DNA of 64,000 nucleotides from Rotaria macrura (taxonomy: Eukaryota; Rotifera; Eurotatoria; Philodinida; Philodinidae), in contig OENT01000108.1 in the NCBI GenBank assembly GCA_900239685.1, forward strand, positions 147,618-211,617. Direction: 5' to 3'. The translations under genes were made by a program, and so were the position numbers. Under the pieces are notes generated by a model that was not told where the DNA came from, ran no database searches, and was given only the letters and a program-made list of their open reading frames with translations. Below are positions 51,001 through 62,892 of this stretch, one piece after another. Position 1 is the stretch's first letter. The number at the start of each line of letters is the position of its first letter.

Positions 51001-53377
51001 TAAGACTGTATACGGATAACATCTTTTTCTCAACAAATCGGATAGAAAAATTTAAGCGGTCGATATACAACTTCAATAATTGTCGATTTGTAAATGACTA
51101 ATATAGTCCTCATTAAATAAATTTATACAATAGACATGGATTTTAGCGAATCAAAGTTTGAGCATTGTATCGATTTTAGACTTTTGCCATTGTTTTCGTC
51201 GAACTCACGGACGGCTTACGCAAGGATATTATTCGACTTCGTAGCTTCTTTTTTTAGAGAGCATAGAAAAGAAATCCTCTTTGCAACCCTTCTGAACCAG
51301 GAGACAATAGTAGATAATTGCAACAGATTTATTCACTCTATAAGCGAGAGTTAATGTTGTTTCTATTGCTAGAAGGAATTCTGTACGGCTACTATTCTTT
51401 TTTTTTTATACATAAAACAAAGTGAATTATTTATTGAATATTTTGCATTATGCATGAATGACACGATGAAGATATGATCTCGTAAATATTTTGTATCCCT
51501 ATGTTTAAACAATTTAGGCATCTGATAAGCAACTTCCTTTTGATTTCGCGAACATTTTGTTCATTTCTTGTAAAGATTCGAGAAAATTTTCTAAGTCGAA
51601 TAATTGGACTACAAGTAATTAGTAATGTGATCACAAATAACATTCTATGTATATCTATAATTCTAATCCACATTCATAAACTATCGTTCGTATGAATGAA
51701 GATTCCATATCGTTTATGCCATCTATTTTATTCATTTAAATACATCATTTAAGATTATCAGAGAAAGGCTTGATATTTTTTTGAAAACGAATTATGATAC
51801 AGTAAAATTAAAATAATTTTAAATGAAACTCTCATGAAAAAGAATTGAAAAAAATTTACGTAAACTTGAGTATTGATAAACAAAAAACGTTCACAAACAT
51901 TGAAACTTTTTTAGAGATTCCTATTTTAAGAATCTCATTGATTAATTAAATTTAAAAAAAACATTCCTTCTCTGATCTCACATCTGTTAATGTCTAGCTG
52001 AACGGATCAGTTCCCTTCGTAGTCCATTGGTGTGCATACTCAAACAACTTAGCTGCGTCTCATTAGGCATCATGTTTTTCGCAAAGATCCGTTCGATTTG
52101 GTTCTTTGGCCACTGATAGAGTTTTCAGAAAAAGACTTTTTCCCACTACTGAAAATCTTTTGCTGGCTATAACTACGGTAGAGAAATTTTTCTTAAATTG
52201 CTAAGTAGCTGTTAACGTTTATAATTTTTGTTCCTTATTAAAGTAGCTCATTTGTAACGAGAAGTCACCACTGTTATACTCTCAGAAAGATAATTTGTCA
52301 TTGTTTTCTTAAACCACATTATAATAATTGATTGATGATCAATCTCTAATTATTTTCCTACGTTGTCGTCAGCTCTCAACCTCGGGGCTAAGGAATAGTA
52401 AGATATTACTCCATTAGTTCACTGTTTTATCAAAGAAAAAAAACTTTATACGTTCCCGATAACTTTCGTAACTGGTCATGGATCCTCATTGCTACTTGGC
52501 AAAGTAGCTTTCTAGGTAAAACCATGTTATCATCGGTCATAACTTAAGTTTTAGCTAGTAGTGTCGCTTCTATTACTGAGAAAACTCCCTACGATGGAAA
52601 GTTTTCTTGGTGCTCAAAACTTAACAAAATATCATCATTTTCAAATGCGAAAAGAGATCAGAACACAGAAGCATTATTCACAAATACAACTGTTATTATA
52701 TATAGGTTCATTTAATGAGTTAAAATTCATTTGACGTAACCTACTAAAGCCAAACTATTTAAATTTTAGATATAGAACTCGTTTAGCTATGGACATAAAA
52801 TGATAATATTTTAAATGTTTTGTATTTATATTCTTCTAATTTCAGTCCTAGTCTTATGCCGTATGACAACGAAGAATTATAAATTCAAATTTCATTAATT
52901 TTCAATACCATCTGACTTATTCTATAGCAAATGAACAATGACAATTGTTTTCTAGAAATAGACTGGACCGTAAGTTGAGAAATACGACAATATGAAATTA
53001 AAAAATATGTAAAGAAAAGAATAAAATTCATCTGCATGTAAATTTCTTTCATGCTAATGACATTCTTAGTAACACGAATGAGTGCTATCTCAACATTTTT
53101 CCTTCATTAATATTCATGCCATATGAGTCTTCGCTAAACAAACTTTTTACATTTCTTAATTGCGTTTCAATAACTTGATGGTGAAGCAAAAGAAAAACTC
53201 ACATAAAAAGAGAAAGTCTTTATTTTTTCTCTCGTAAAAAATGGTTTGCCATTGAATAAATTCCTATAATACACGGAGAAAATAAACTATTTGTTTAAAA
53301 AGAATAGTTGACAACAAAGAACTGAAAGCGAGACTTCAAGTTACTTTTTTTTCTTCATTTTTTACGTCTTATTAACC
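51001..53377. other. Intergenic or unresolved
   Basis: ORF 51136-51354 (+, 72 codons; Phe-rich) follows an acceptor-like sequence but has no partner exon. ORFs at 51431-51695 on both strands look random. About 52000-52620 has somewhat higher GC, but I recognise neither a gene nor clear terminal repeats. Confidence 0.4.
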
Positions 53378-53740
53378 ATGTATGCTGTTCCTGTTTACGG
53401 GTTGAGTGATCCGCAAAACAATGCAGGCCACTTATTTCGACGTGATCTCGAAGTTATTCGACAAGATCTAAACGATTTACGTAATAGTACAGGGTCAACA
53501 TCATGTTTGATTTGTTCTCGTCGAGAAACAACATCTCGAATCGAACCCAAAACTACTTCTTACTATCATTCAGTTTACAATGATTGTTTTATCAAACCGA
53601 TGCGTCCCGTAGTCATGTCTCATCATTACGTTTACAAACCACCTAAAACAATAACATCATGGAATTCTAGTTTGATGAAAAATGAACAAAATTATCAATA
53701 TCCATATAAACCATGGACAACATCAAGGTATGTACCTTGA
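53378..53740 (+). CDS. Hypothetical protein, 120 residues
   Basis: ATG follows a pyrimidine-rich stretch. The frame encodes a polar protein with coding-like composition: LFRRDLEVIRQDLNDLRNST near residues 19-38 (amphipathic, possible short coiled coil), a CLICSRR motif, and a Tyr/Pro-rich C-terminal half with repeated YxYKPxxT-like segments (YVYKPPKTITSWNS; YPYKPWTTSRY). A good donor (AAG/GTATGT) lies 13 bases before the stop, so the ORF may be the first exon of a longer gene. No signal peptide or membrane segment. I know no family; the YKP repeats recall cytoskeletal or ciliary structural proteins, which is only a guess. Confidence 0.5.
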   Translation: MYAVPVYGLSDPQNNAGHLFRRDLEVIRQDLNDLRNSTGSTSCLICSRRETTSRIEPKTTSYYHSVYNDCFIKPMRPVVMSHHYVYKPPKTITSWNSSLMKNEQNYQYPYKPWTTSRYVP

Positions 53741-55051
53741 CAAGTACTAGATATACTCTTAATATCAAAGTATAACTCGACGTATTACTTGGTATAATCA
53801 TGATGTGATAATTATTTTAACTCTACAAGCATATTATAATGGTGTGACAAGTTTATGTCGATTGGTAACTGTTCAATTTTACAATTTTTCTGTTCATTCA
53901 ATTTTTGTCTTGAATTTTTAATATGAATATTTCTATTCAGTAATAAGCTTCTATTCATATCATTGTTGGATGATGAAGCATCTGAACGAACACCTAGAAC
54001 ATAATCAATTGAATAGAAAAAACACCTTGATCTCCTTTCTCTTTTGTCAATAGAATCTTTCATCAGTGATTAATCAGCATTTTCGCTGACATACATCCAA
54101 AGTATACTATCGAAAAGTATCATGAAGAATAGAAGCATCAGAATCAATGAATGATAATGGTACTTGGCTTCGTGATGACCATTGATATATACTGCTTATT
54201 TTTCGTTGTTCATAAAGCAAAGAATACCATATATTTTCAACATTTACATAAAGTCACTGGAAAACAAAAAATAGGATTGTTTCTCAACTCGTGTATTCTT
54301 ACCATTGACAATCTTTCAGATGGACTTTCTCGAATTCAAAGAAACCTAACGCAAAACAAAATTTTCTTATTGATTCTATTTTACATAAGAATGAAAGTGA
54401 AATAACTTTCTATTTTGATGAGACATGACTTTTTTAAAGTATGTAAAACCTAGCAGTGTGATCAAATAAATCCATCGTGTATCTTGAATGATAAAATCTG
54501 GTTTGTCTAAGAAAATAGATTATCAATGAGTATGCGAATTATCAAGAGAAGTAAAGTCGACAATCTCGATTCGATTCGTTTTCGATCTCAGTTATGATTC
54601 TATCTAACAACTTTCACGGTAATACAGAATGAAAAAAACCTGCAAGCAGTAAACAACTTTGATTCCTTTCAGTAGCTAAGTGTTTGTTGTTGATCAAGCA
54701 TGAGTCACAATGAAAATATAAAACACCGAAAAGTTAATCCATCGATTTGAATTCATACTTGACACATCTATTTAATTTCCTTCTCTATTATTTCGAAAAG
54801 CATTCATACTATTCTTTCTTTCACGCGTCTTTTCCATGCATCAAAACTCATTGCACACTGACAATAACTAGTTCGAACTAGAGTCTTTCTCATGAAATGT
54901 GTTGCTTGATTTTCAAGATAAGTGAGAGAATCATATTTTCTGATATGTGATGTAAGAAGCTCATATATCAATTCAAAAGCATGTTAAAGATCATTAAAGA
55001 ATAACCATCTAAATACATTCATACTTCAAAGATGAAATTGGCTCCTCTTGA
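53741..55051. other. Intergenic; one weak ORF
   Basis: ORF 53812-54063 (-, 83 codons, polar) could be a terminal exon but has no start context or partner. The rest is AT-rich with nothing recognised. Confidence 0.4.
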
Positions 55052-55523
55052 TACCCAAGCAGACAGCACTTTTCAAAAACGCGTTTTAGTCCCCAACAAT
55101 GGACGGAAAATCAAGAAACGTGGACGTGTTTATATGACAATCGGCGTTCCTGATTGTGAGTGAAAAACGCTTTTTTCCCCACTTTCTTTTGCGTTTAATC
55201 ACGTTTTCAGTCATACAACGCTTGTAAATGCATAAAAAAAAGAGAAACAGTGGTCGTTTATTGCATAGTCGTTATCAATGGCGGGATCATAATAAGAGTT
55301 CTTAATTATTAATAAAACGACCACTGTTTCTCGTTTTTTTAATGCATTTACAAGCGTTGTATGACTGAAAACGCGATTAAACGCAAAAGAAAGTGGGAAA
55401 AAAAGCGTTTTTCGCTCACAATCGGGAACGCCGATTGTCATATAAACACGTCCACGTTTCTTGATTTTCCGTCCATTGTTGGGGACTTCAACGCGTTTTT
55501 GAAAAGTTTTGTCTGCTTGGATA
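55052..55523. mobile_element. 468-bp palindromic (foldback) MITE flanked by TA
   Basis: Two arms of about 195-205 bp (55054-55255 and 55316-55521) are near-perfect reverse complements around a short AT-rich spacer. Outer ends read [C/T]CCAAGCAGACA on both sides. TA at 55052-55053 and 55522-55523 fits a TA target duplication, as for Tc1/mariner-type MITEs. Shared arm sequences include CAAAAACGCGTT, CCCCAACAATGGACGGAAAA and AAACAGTGGTCGTTTTA-like ends near the loop. The ORFs on either strand here are by-products of the palindrome. Confidence 0.85.
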
Positions 55524-56238
55524 TTCCTTCCTGTACGTTCGAATCTGTAGCACATGTCAAACTTCAATGTTTTGAGCGCTGAATGCAAAGATTACAATAT
55601 ATATGAACAGTATCAACACTTTGTAAACACTCGGTGGGAACAATTTTTATTGTTTTTCACTTCCAGCAAAAACTAATATAATTTATTTAACTTTTCGGAA
55701 AGTATTTCATATACAGTCGAGTAGACTAAAACATTACGAAATTTTTTTAACGTTATTTTAAATCTCATCAGAACCTTACTTTAAACCAGACAGTTCACTA
55801 AAAACATCTACTATGCAAAGCTAAATGAAACTCGACATTTCTTTCATATAGTCACATTGTCATTGGTTATCTTTTTTTTTATCAACATTTATCATCGTGA
55901 AACAAAGAATCGCACTCTAAGTAATAGAAGAATAGATGACACTATATAGTAAACACTTGAGTTTGTTACTTTAAAGTTCGAAGAAGAAATACTGTCATAC
56001 ATTCACTTGCGATAGGAATTCTATTTCAAATGATTGTGAAATTCTATCCATAGAACCAACAGGTAGGTTTCATTGCAACAACAGAACATAATGTTTGACA
56101 GATATCGTTCTGAAAGCGTTGTTGCACGTTGAGAAAATTGAATGGTGTGTTTTGCAATAACAACTCATTCTTTGACTCATACGTGATATTTATTAGGGTT
56201 AAACTTTATTCTTGTTTTGTTAATTTTAACATCCAATT
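55524..56238. other. Intergenic, upstream of the C39-like gene
   Basis: AT-rich, no ORF or repeat of note. Should contain the promoter of the gene starting at 56239; no motif recognised. Confidence 0.5.
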
Positions 56239-57564
56239 ATGATGAGTATAGTAGAAGAAGAAAAAAAGTCTGATGATTTTATTCAACGAACAATTCTGCT
56301 CGATATTCCTCCTCGATTGCAATGGGAACATGGCCATGGTTATTGTGGTGAAACTGCTATACAGTCTTTTGGTATGTACACGATTATTATTTCTGATATT
56401 ATGTAATTCAGTAGAGTGTCGTCAAATGGTGCATAGTTTGTAAAGTCTTTTAAAAAACAAATGCTGTCATCCGAAAGATTTGAAAAAGATAAAAACGATA
56501 ACTGCTAGACGCATTTCATTCACTTGTGTTACTAATTGGCAAGCATGAAATCTTTGAATAGATTTATATTTTTATTATAATTGAAACCAACAGTCAAGTA
56601 TATGGATTGATGAGCAAGATTTTTCCATTTCACTAAAATCATAATAATGCTAATGATTATGTTCATTGTCAGGTCTTTACTATGGTGCTTGGATTTCTCA
56701 GCAACTTGTTCGTGACATTAACCACGGCGAATACCTTTTGAACCTATTATCTAATGACGATTCTCGAAATCCAACTCGTACACTGACTGCTCTTCATTTA
56801 ACTTATGAAGAATGGGATTGGAAAAATTCGTCGAAACCACAATTTTATGACTATTGTCGTTGGATTAAGAGATCTATCATACAAGGATATCCTGTAATGT
56901 TTATTGCCTATCTTCTTTACATGCAAGATGAACATTATGATCATATTATGCCAGCAATAGGTGTTCGATTCAAAGATGAACATGAAGATGATCCAGATGA
57001 TATACTTATGTATTATAATCTTTATCATTCGAAATTAATTGAACGAAAAATGAATGAAAATGACTTAGGATCAACGAGAAAAACATGCCAAAAACATTGC
57101 GGTCAAGGTGGATGTATACCACTGCATGTGAGTAGACCACTTGTGAATTTTTTTCCTTTAACATCTAACCAGTTATCACTATTTGACAAAATATATCATA
57201 GATTGATTATGGTATTGCTGTAACAGGTATTGTGGACGACGATCATGTAACATTACCTGTGCGTCTATCTGTTTCCGTTTGGAATGAACCAAATCTACAT
57301 CCTGCCTATAATGAAAGTCCTATTGAGATGGATGGTATCGTGACCGTACGTGATCTAACCATTGGTAAATACTACATTCTTCTTCGATATTCATCTTATG
57401 AATATGTGCCATCGAAGGGTACTGTGAATGATTACATATCGTCGAAATTCGATCAGAAGCATATATTTTTAGCAAATGATGTTACCTACACTTATACAGA
57501 TCCAAAGAAAATTCCATCAACAGGATCAGTTTATTATCGATGTATTCCACAACTTGAAGAATGA
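56239..57564 (+). CDS. C39-like (papain-fold) putative cysteine peptidase
   Basis: Three exons, 56239-56371, 56673-57127 and 57202-57564 (introns 301 and 74 nt, GT-AG, in phase), giving 316 residues. Residues 28-50 read LQWEHGHGYCGETAIQSFGLYYGAW: a Cys (36) at the start of a helix after an aromatic-rich turn, as in papain-fold C39-like enzymes. A candidate His sits in EHYDHIMPAIGV (His 135), with Asn/Asp residues about 25 positions on (ILMYYNLYH). I recall secreted or intracellular proteins of this type with the same YCGE and YDHI motifs in fungi and protists. The C-terminal 120 residues (VTLPVRLSVSVWNEPNL...) form a likely beta-rich domain with a conserved-looking YYRCIPQ end. No signal peptide. 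Activity is inferred, not shown. The gene converges on the IRG-like GTPase gene, 288 bp apart. Confidence 0.65.
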
Positions 57565-57852
57565 GACACTATACTACCAAGCTCGATTGTAATTAAACTA
57601 AATAGTTAACAAAACTTTTCACAAAACTTGCTCAAAAATGTAATTCTCTACTAATATATTGTTTTAAAAACCTACTAATAGAGTTTTTCTAAATTTGATT
57701 AAAGTTTGATATTTATTGGATTGCATATAGTTTATACTACTCGAAGTTGCTATTATGTTACAGAAAATGTACATCTATAACTCTTTCTACCACATGACAA
57801 ACATGAGTCTATTGAAAGAAAATAGTTTGATTGTATTCTTGTTCTCATTGAA

Positions 57853-60009
57853 TCAAGAAGCTGTCACGTTATTACTATTCTTCTGTATGATTTTCATCGC
57901 TACATGTCCACTTATAATTATTAAATCATCACATAGTCCATTTAAGTAACAGTGCATTTGTTTGCCATTGGATACAGCTGACCAAGCACACATTCCTGCT
58001 GTTAATAGTACACCAGCAGTAATAAAAGCAACGGATGCCACACGAGCAGTACTTGATGCACCAGTTCCAATCGTTCTAAGAGCATCATCGGATACCGAGA
58101 TACCAGCTGCAGCTACACCTCTCACAGTATTAATAGTAATCGAAGACAAATGATCTGCTCTGTCTCGACTTGAAGCATTGTTGCATACAATCGAATTATT
58201 GAAAGCTGTTGTTTTTAAAATTCCTTGTTCGATTTCAACCTTAAAACCTTTTAAATACATTTGAAATACATTTGTTTCCTTAGTCCACCACATCTTAACT
58301 TGTGAATATGTATCAACACCAAAATTTTGTCGAATACTTTCACGTGCAAAATATTTCGGAATTAAATCAAGAAATGGTATAGCACCAGCCAAACCTGACA
58401 AAATGTTGTATTTCAGTACATTTAAAGTATAACCACGGCGGAAACAAATATTAATAACTCGAGCTACAACATAGACACTCATTTGTTGCAAACGATTTTC
58501 ATGAAAATCTAATGGTAAATTTTTAATATCATCTTTTAGTTTTTCAAGATCAAATTTTAAGTAAGCTCGTGTAGATGAATTCCAATCATAATTATCATCT
58601 TCATTAGCTATAGCCGTAAGATATAGATCTGATAATATTTCTTCATTAGTATCATTAATGATAAATTGACGAACTCGTTGCAGGATTTTGTTAGCATATT
58701 TATTTCTTATACTTTCGTTACATCGATAAAAATCTTGTCCAACATCTTGTTTAAAGAATCGAATGAATAATTCGTCCAATTTACTTCGTACAAACCAACA
58801 CTTGCGTTTCATATTTTCTTCAATGTATTGTTGCCATCTATGATGAATCTCTGTAAAACTATGGTCAAAAACAATAATATACAAATCACAATCTGCTTTT
58901 CTAATTTCATCAAAATAATTTCCTGATGTTGCTTGTAAATCTCTATCGTTAGAACCTTCAATGTCGACGAATATGACTTTTGTACTATTATCATATTGAT
59001 GTTCAAATTCCAATTGACAGTATGTAGTTTTAGAAACACCAATGGGTGACGAGAGTATTTTTTCGGGAACCTCATTCGATTGAAAATTAGTTGTCATATA
59101 ATTGTCTTGTAGTTCTCTTAGTGCAAGTACAAGCGACGTTTTACCTGCACTTGTTTCTCCAATAAAACCAATTCTACAGGGTACACTACGAATGATATTC
59201 TGACCGAGATCATGTTCAAGCGATTGGAAGACGTCAATGATTTTCGGTTTAAATTCATTGTTAGTTAATAACTCATTTTCCCACAGATTCATTTTATTAT
59301 GCAATGATGAAAAAAAATTCTTCAATGTCGTTTGTTGTATATGATATAATAATAGTTCACATATCTCAATGAAATTTTCACATGTTCGCGATTGATCATG
59401 ATTACCATTTAAGTCATCAGAATATATCGTAAAATAATAATGTAAACCTTCGTCCGTGTTCATCGATACGAGTTTATCGACATCAAGTTTGGTTTCTTTT
59501 AAATTTTCAATAAATTTATTTGCACGCCGTAAATGAAATTGAACAGATTCCGGTATGTTAGTCTGATTAGTCGTCTTTTCAGTTAATGCTTGTATCAATG
59601 ATTGCACATGAATAAGTCGACTAGAAATGTCATTTGAAAGTGTTCTTGGCATCATGCTCACTGTTGATAATAATTCGACACCATATTTCATAGAATACTT
59701 TTGCCACAGTAAATCGATTAGCAATTCATTCGCTTTTGCACCAATAGCAGATGTCTTTTGGCAATATAAGCAATAGAATTGCCCCTGATTTTTATTGTTA
59801 CATGATTTGATTAATTTGACGCATTTAACACAATATTGATAATTGCAATCTTCGATTGGACATTCACATGGCAATTGATCAGGTGTAATACCAAATGCAC
59901 TGATACATACACAACACGCGTCCCAAATCTTAAAAACAGAATCGATTATCATGAAAAAACACATACATATTCTCTGCAACGCATTATGTAATTAACAAAA
60001 ACTCACCAT
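57853..60009 (-). CDS. RING-like zinc finger fused to an IRG-type (immunity-related) GTPase
   Basis: A 2.1-kb exon encodes about 700 residues. N-terminus (numbered from codon 59979): CC-x-C (22-25), CEC (38-40), C45, C50, C53, C70, C73, a RING/PHD-like metal site. A helical stretch of about 180 residues follows, then a dynamin-superfamily/IRG-like GTPase: P-loop GETSAGKTS (274-282), G3 DIEG (339-342), and G4 SKLD (399-402). After the G domain come hydrophobic segments (NILSGLAGAIPFLDLIPKYF, 505-524; and 646-670), as in the membrane-binding helical domain of vertebrate p47 IRGs. Start is uncertain: ATG at 60007-60009 sits directly before a GTGAGT donor, joining to ATT TGG at 59928 through a 78-nt intron; the first internal ATGs are at 59964 and 59952. 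Vertebrate IRGs are interferon-induced and attack pathogen vacuoles; a similar role here is inference. Confidence 0.75.
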
Positions 60010-61470
60010 GTAATCTACACTTTTATATCGATTCCTTTTTCATAATTTACCTCGAATAGATGTACTAATGAGAGTAAGAAGTCATGAAGTACTAGAGATT
60101 TAATGTCATCTATGTGTGAATTTTATGAAACAGATAGAAAACGAAAGATGAACGGATAAATATTCGAGTGATGAAAGCATCGAACGATAGTTACATCTAA
60201 TAAAAACTGTCAAACATGCTAGTAGACGACAATTCAAACTATTCAGATGTAAGTGAGAGTCTCATTGTGTCGTCCTAAATACTAGAAAACTGAAACTTCA
60301 CACGCAGTATGCATGTGTACGATGCCAATATTCTTGTTTCATTATAGACGAGCAAAAGTTCAATTGGTTATCAGTTTGATCAACTTGAAACGTTTAGGTA
60401 AGCTCATTGATTTGATTTCTATCTCACAAACTGATATGGTAATGCTTGAGAATTGAATCGATGTATGACAATATGAAACTTAAGTTTGTCTTCTTCACCC
60501 TAAGATGCTGGATGCGAATAAATTTTGATCTAATTAATATTTCAAGCTTTTGTTTCAAGAATCTACATATATTCATGGGTTCTGAAACTTAGAATATAGT
60601 ATCAAATAGACATAAATGAAAGCAATGCAAAAGGAACGAATAAGGAGAGCAAAGTAGAAAATCGTGAAACACAGCAAGCCTACCGAATAACTGTGGTTTG
60701 GTGATACAAAAACATAGATAACTAGAAGCGGCAATCTAGGAAAACGAAGACAATGTTAGATACTAAGTAGGTCGATGGATTTTATATTTTTGATCATAAA
60801 TGATTTGCATATTTAAGAAATGTCCTATACTTGATTTTTATTGTGAATTATTGTCTTTATTGCATCATGACTTGGATGGTAGATGATAATCTCATTGCAA
60901 AATATCTTTATAGAGAGCAGATTCACACAAGTCAGATTTAAATAGTATTCTCATTCGTTTTTCATTCTGTCTGTAGAGATAGCATAAGTTATAACTCACC
61001 GAGATGTGATCTCTGAAACTCAACTGAATAAAAAAGAAAAACTTTGTAAACACTGCTCAGGTGGGATTTTATAGTCAATGGAAACTAACTATTTTAGCTT
61101 CAGAGAATAGTAAATTATTAGTGTTCCTATATTTTCGAGTGCTGCTTTTAATTTAATGTAACTTGTAAATATGTACGAATACGTTGAGGATAAAAAATAT
61201 ATATAAAATATACTTCTTTCATTTCCTTTCTTCTTTTTGTCCCCTCATATTAGATTTATCAAATATATTCTTCGGATTATACAGAAGTATCGGCAAGCAA
61301 TAGGATTAGATAAAAAAACTCGAAGTCTTTCAAACACGTTGAAGAGAAAACATATAGCGTAACTGATATTGCTCGTTTATTGGACTACCACTTAGTAAGA
61401 CTTAAAATTATTGCGATTTTTAAATGATGCATATATTCATATATACTGTTTTTTCCGCTTTATCTGTTTA
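60010..61470. other. Intergenic, no supported gene
   Basis: AT-rich, without ORFs above 60 codons. Should include the promoter of the zinc-finger GTPase gene just above 60009. Nothing else recognised. Confidence 0.5.
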
Positions 61471-61781
61471 TTAAATTTCATGACTCTGCGCCCGAAAACG
61501 AAAACAATATAATTTATTATTTCTCATACCCGTTTTACTTGTAGTTGAAACCATCCTGAATTAGTCTTAGGTATCACATTGATATTTGTTAGTACTTCTT
61601 CGTTACCAGTTGTTTCACTTTTGTATGATAACATAAATGGAACCTTGGTTTCCTTCACATTTTTCTGAATCAAATATTTTTTATATTCTTCAAAGACTTT
61701 CGCCTCTAATGCTGCCAATGTCCCATAATAACCAGTGAACTTTTTCTTTTCTCCCAAGCAATTGGCTTGAATTTGAAGCAT
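61471..61781 (-). CDS. Small hypothetical protein, about 88 residues
   Basis: Starts at ATG 61781 and reads MLQIQANCLGEKKKFTGYYG, then a charged helix-prone stretch (ALEAKVFEEYKKYLIQKN) and a Gly/Asn-rich tail (YKSETTGNEEVLTNINVIPK). It either stops at 61524-61526 (KRV) or splices at GTATGAG (61529) through a 44-nt intron to 61471-61485 (SHEI, stop). A TAATAAA-like signal follows that stop. Composition is clearly coding. No family recognised. It could also be the 5' exon of a longer gene, but no further exon was found. Confidence 0.55.
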
Positions 61782-62177
61782 CGTTGATTAAATACTGGAA
61801 TAAAAACACAGTTTATAGAAAACATCAATAGAAATAACGCTTCATGATTGCTAGTAAACCTATGCTCTGGTGTTTGCTTTTGAAAAATAATGCAGTAATA
61901 GAATAAGTTTCCTAACAAAAATTGTAATTCAAGTCTACAATGATTATTTTCGTGTCTCATTTTGAAGCCTATATCGGGTGACTAGTAAAGAGCATCAGTA
62001 CCAAATCGGGACATGACAATGAAAGGTAATCACTTTCGCAAGAAAAGTTTTAGTAGATGCTTCTTGTCTGCCTTCAATTTCTGATATGTTTTTGCATCAG
62101 TCTATAATCTATTCATACTAAAAATTCATTATGACTGTTTAATTTACCTAACGACTACAAAATATACTATGCCGTAG

Positions 62178-62892
62178 TGTATTAATGTTTTGGAAAAAGT
62201 GTACGCCAATTTATCAAACGGGCATAGTATCATAGGTGGTAGAGCTATTACATCTGTGTTGGCTCAAACTAAGATAGATATAAAGTATGGGATAGTTCCA
62301 TTGAATATGTAAGTTTTTTTATTATTGTCTATTTTCTATATTTTTCTGAAAAGCCCACTTACTGCTGCGGGCATAGACCGCGAAGCCCAGAGGCAAAGGT
62401 AGGACCGAGTTCACCTTTTATTCGAGAAATAAAGACTTATATACATTCTGTATAATGTAAAACTTTTCTCAAAGTTAATTTTTCGTTCTCCTCTGATATG
62501 ATTTAGTCTGAAATGGTCAGTCGTTAATTAATCTACTATGAACACATTTCCGACAAGCATGAACAACGTAGTCAAAAGACTTTCAAGAGTAAGTCAAAAC
62601 TTATTCTAAATTCACGCATCGTAAGTTAGGCTATTTCTAAACAGTTTTCTTCTTCTATCATATACGTATATTTGAGCTGTGTAACAGATTTTTCGGCACG
62701 GACACTAACATTTGTTGCTGTCTCCGGCGGTTTATGGTAACAGTTCTAAATGAAGTAGATGTAAAAAGCGTTTTGGATGATTCATTAGATTTTCTATAAG
62801 TGAATAGTGGCTTATATTTTGACAATGATTTGAAATGGAGATCAACCATTACAAATGAGCCAGATGGACTAGCCTACCAAAATTTTCCTTAA
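62178..62892 (+). pseudogene. Multi-exon gene remnant with two in-frame TAA codons
   Basis: Plus-strand blocks with matching phase: 62178-62308, 62354-62398, 62507-62587 and 62676-62892. They read VLEKVYANLSNGHSIIGGRA, ITSVLAQTKIDIKYGIVPLN, IPLTAAGIDREAQRQ, SLKWSVVN-TAA-STMNTFPTSMNN, VVKRLSR, LCNRFFGTDTNICCCLRRFM, VLNEVDVKSVLDDSLDFL-TAA-VNSGLYFDNDLKWRSTITNE and end at TAA 62890-62892. The stops at 62529-62531 and 62797-62799 have coding-like sequence on both sides in the same frame, as CAA to TAA changes would give. The 5' part is missing or unrecognised; the neighbouring gene at 61781 runs the other way. I do not know the family. Recent pseudogene is the simplest reading. Confidence 0.5.

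Noticed and set aside
55211-55588. ORFs on both strands across the 55-kb hairpin
   Set aside because: They mirror each other because of the palindrome and show no protein family features.
57962-58153. Plus-strand ORF rich in Ala/Thr inside the GTPase gene
   Set aside because: It is the antisense of the GTPase C-terminal hydrophobic region; the minus frame is far longer and has the conserved motifs.
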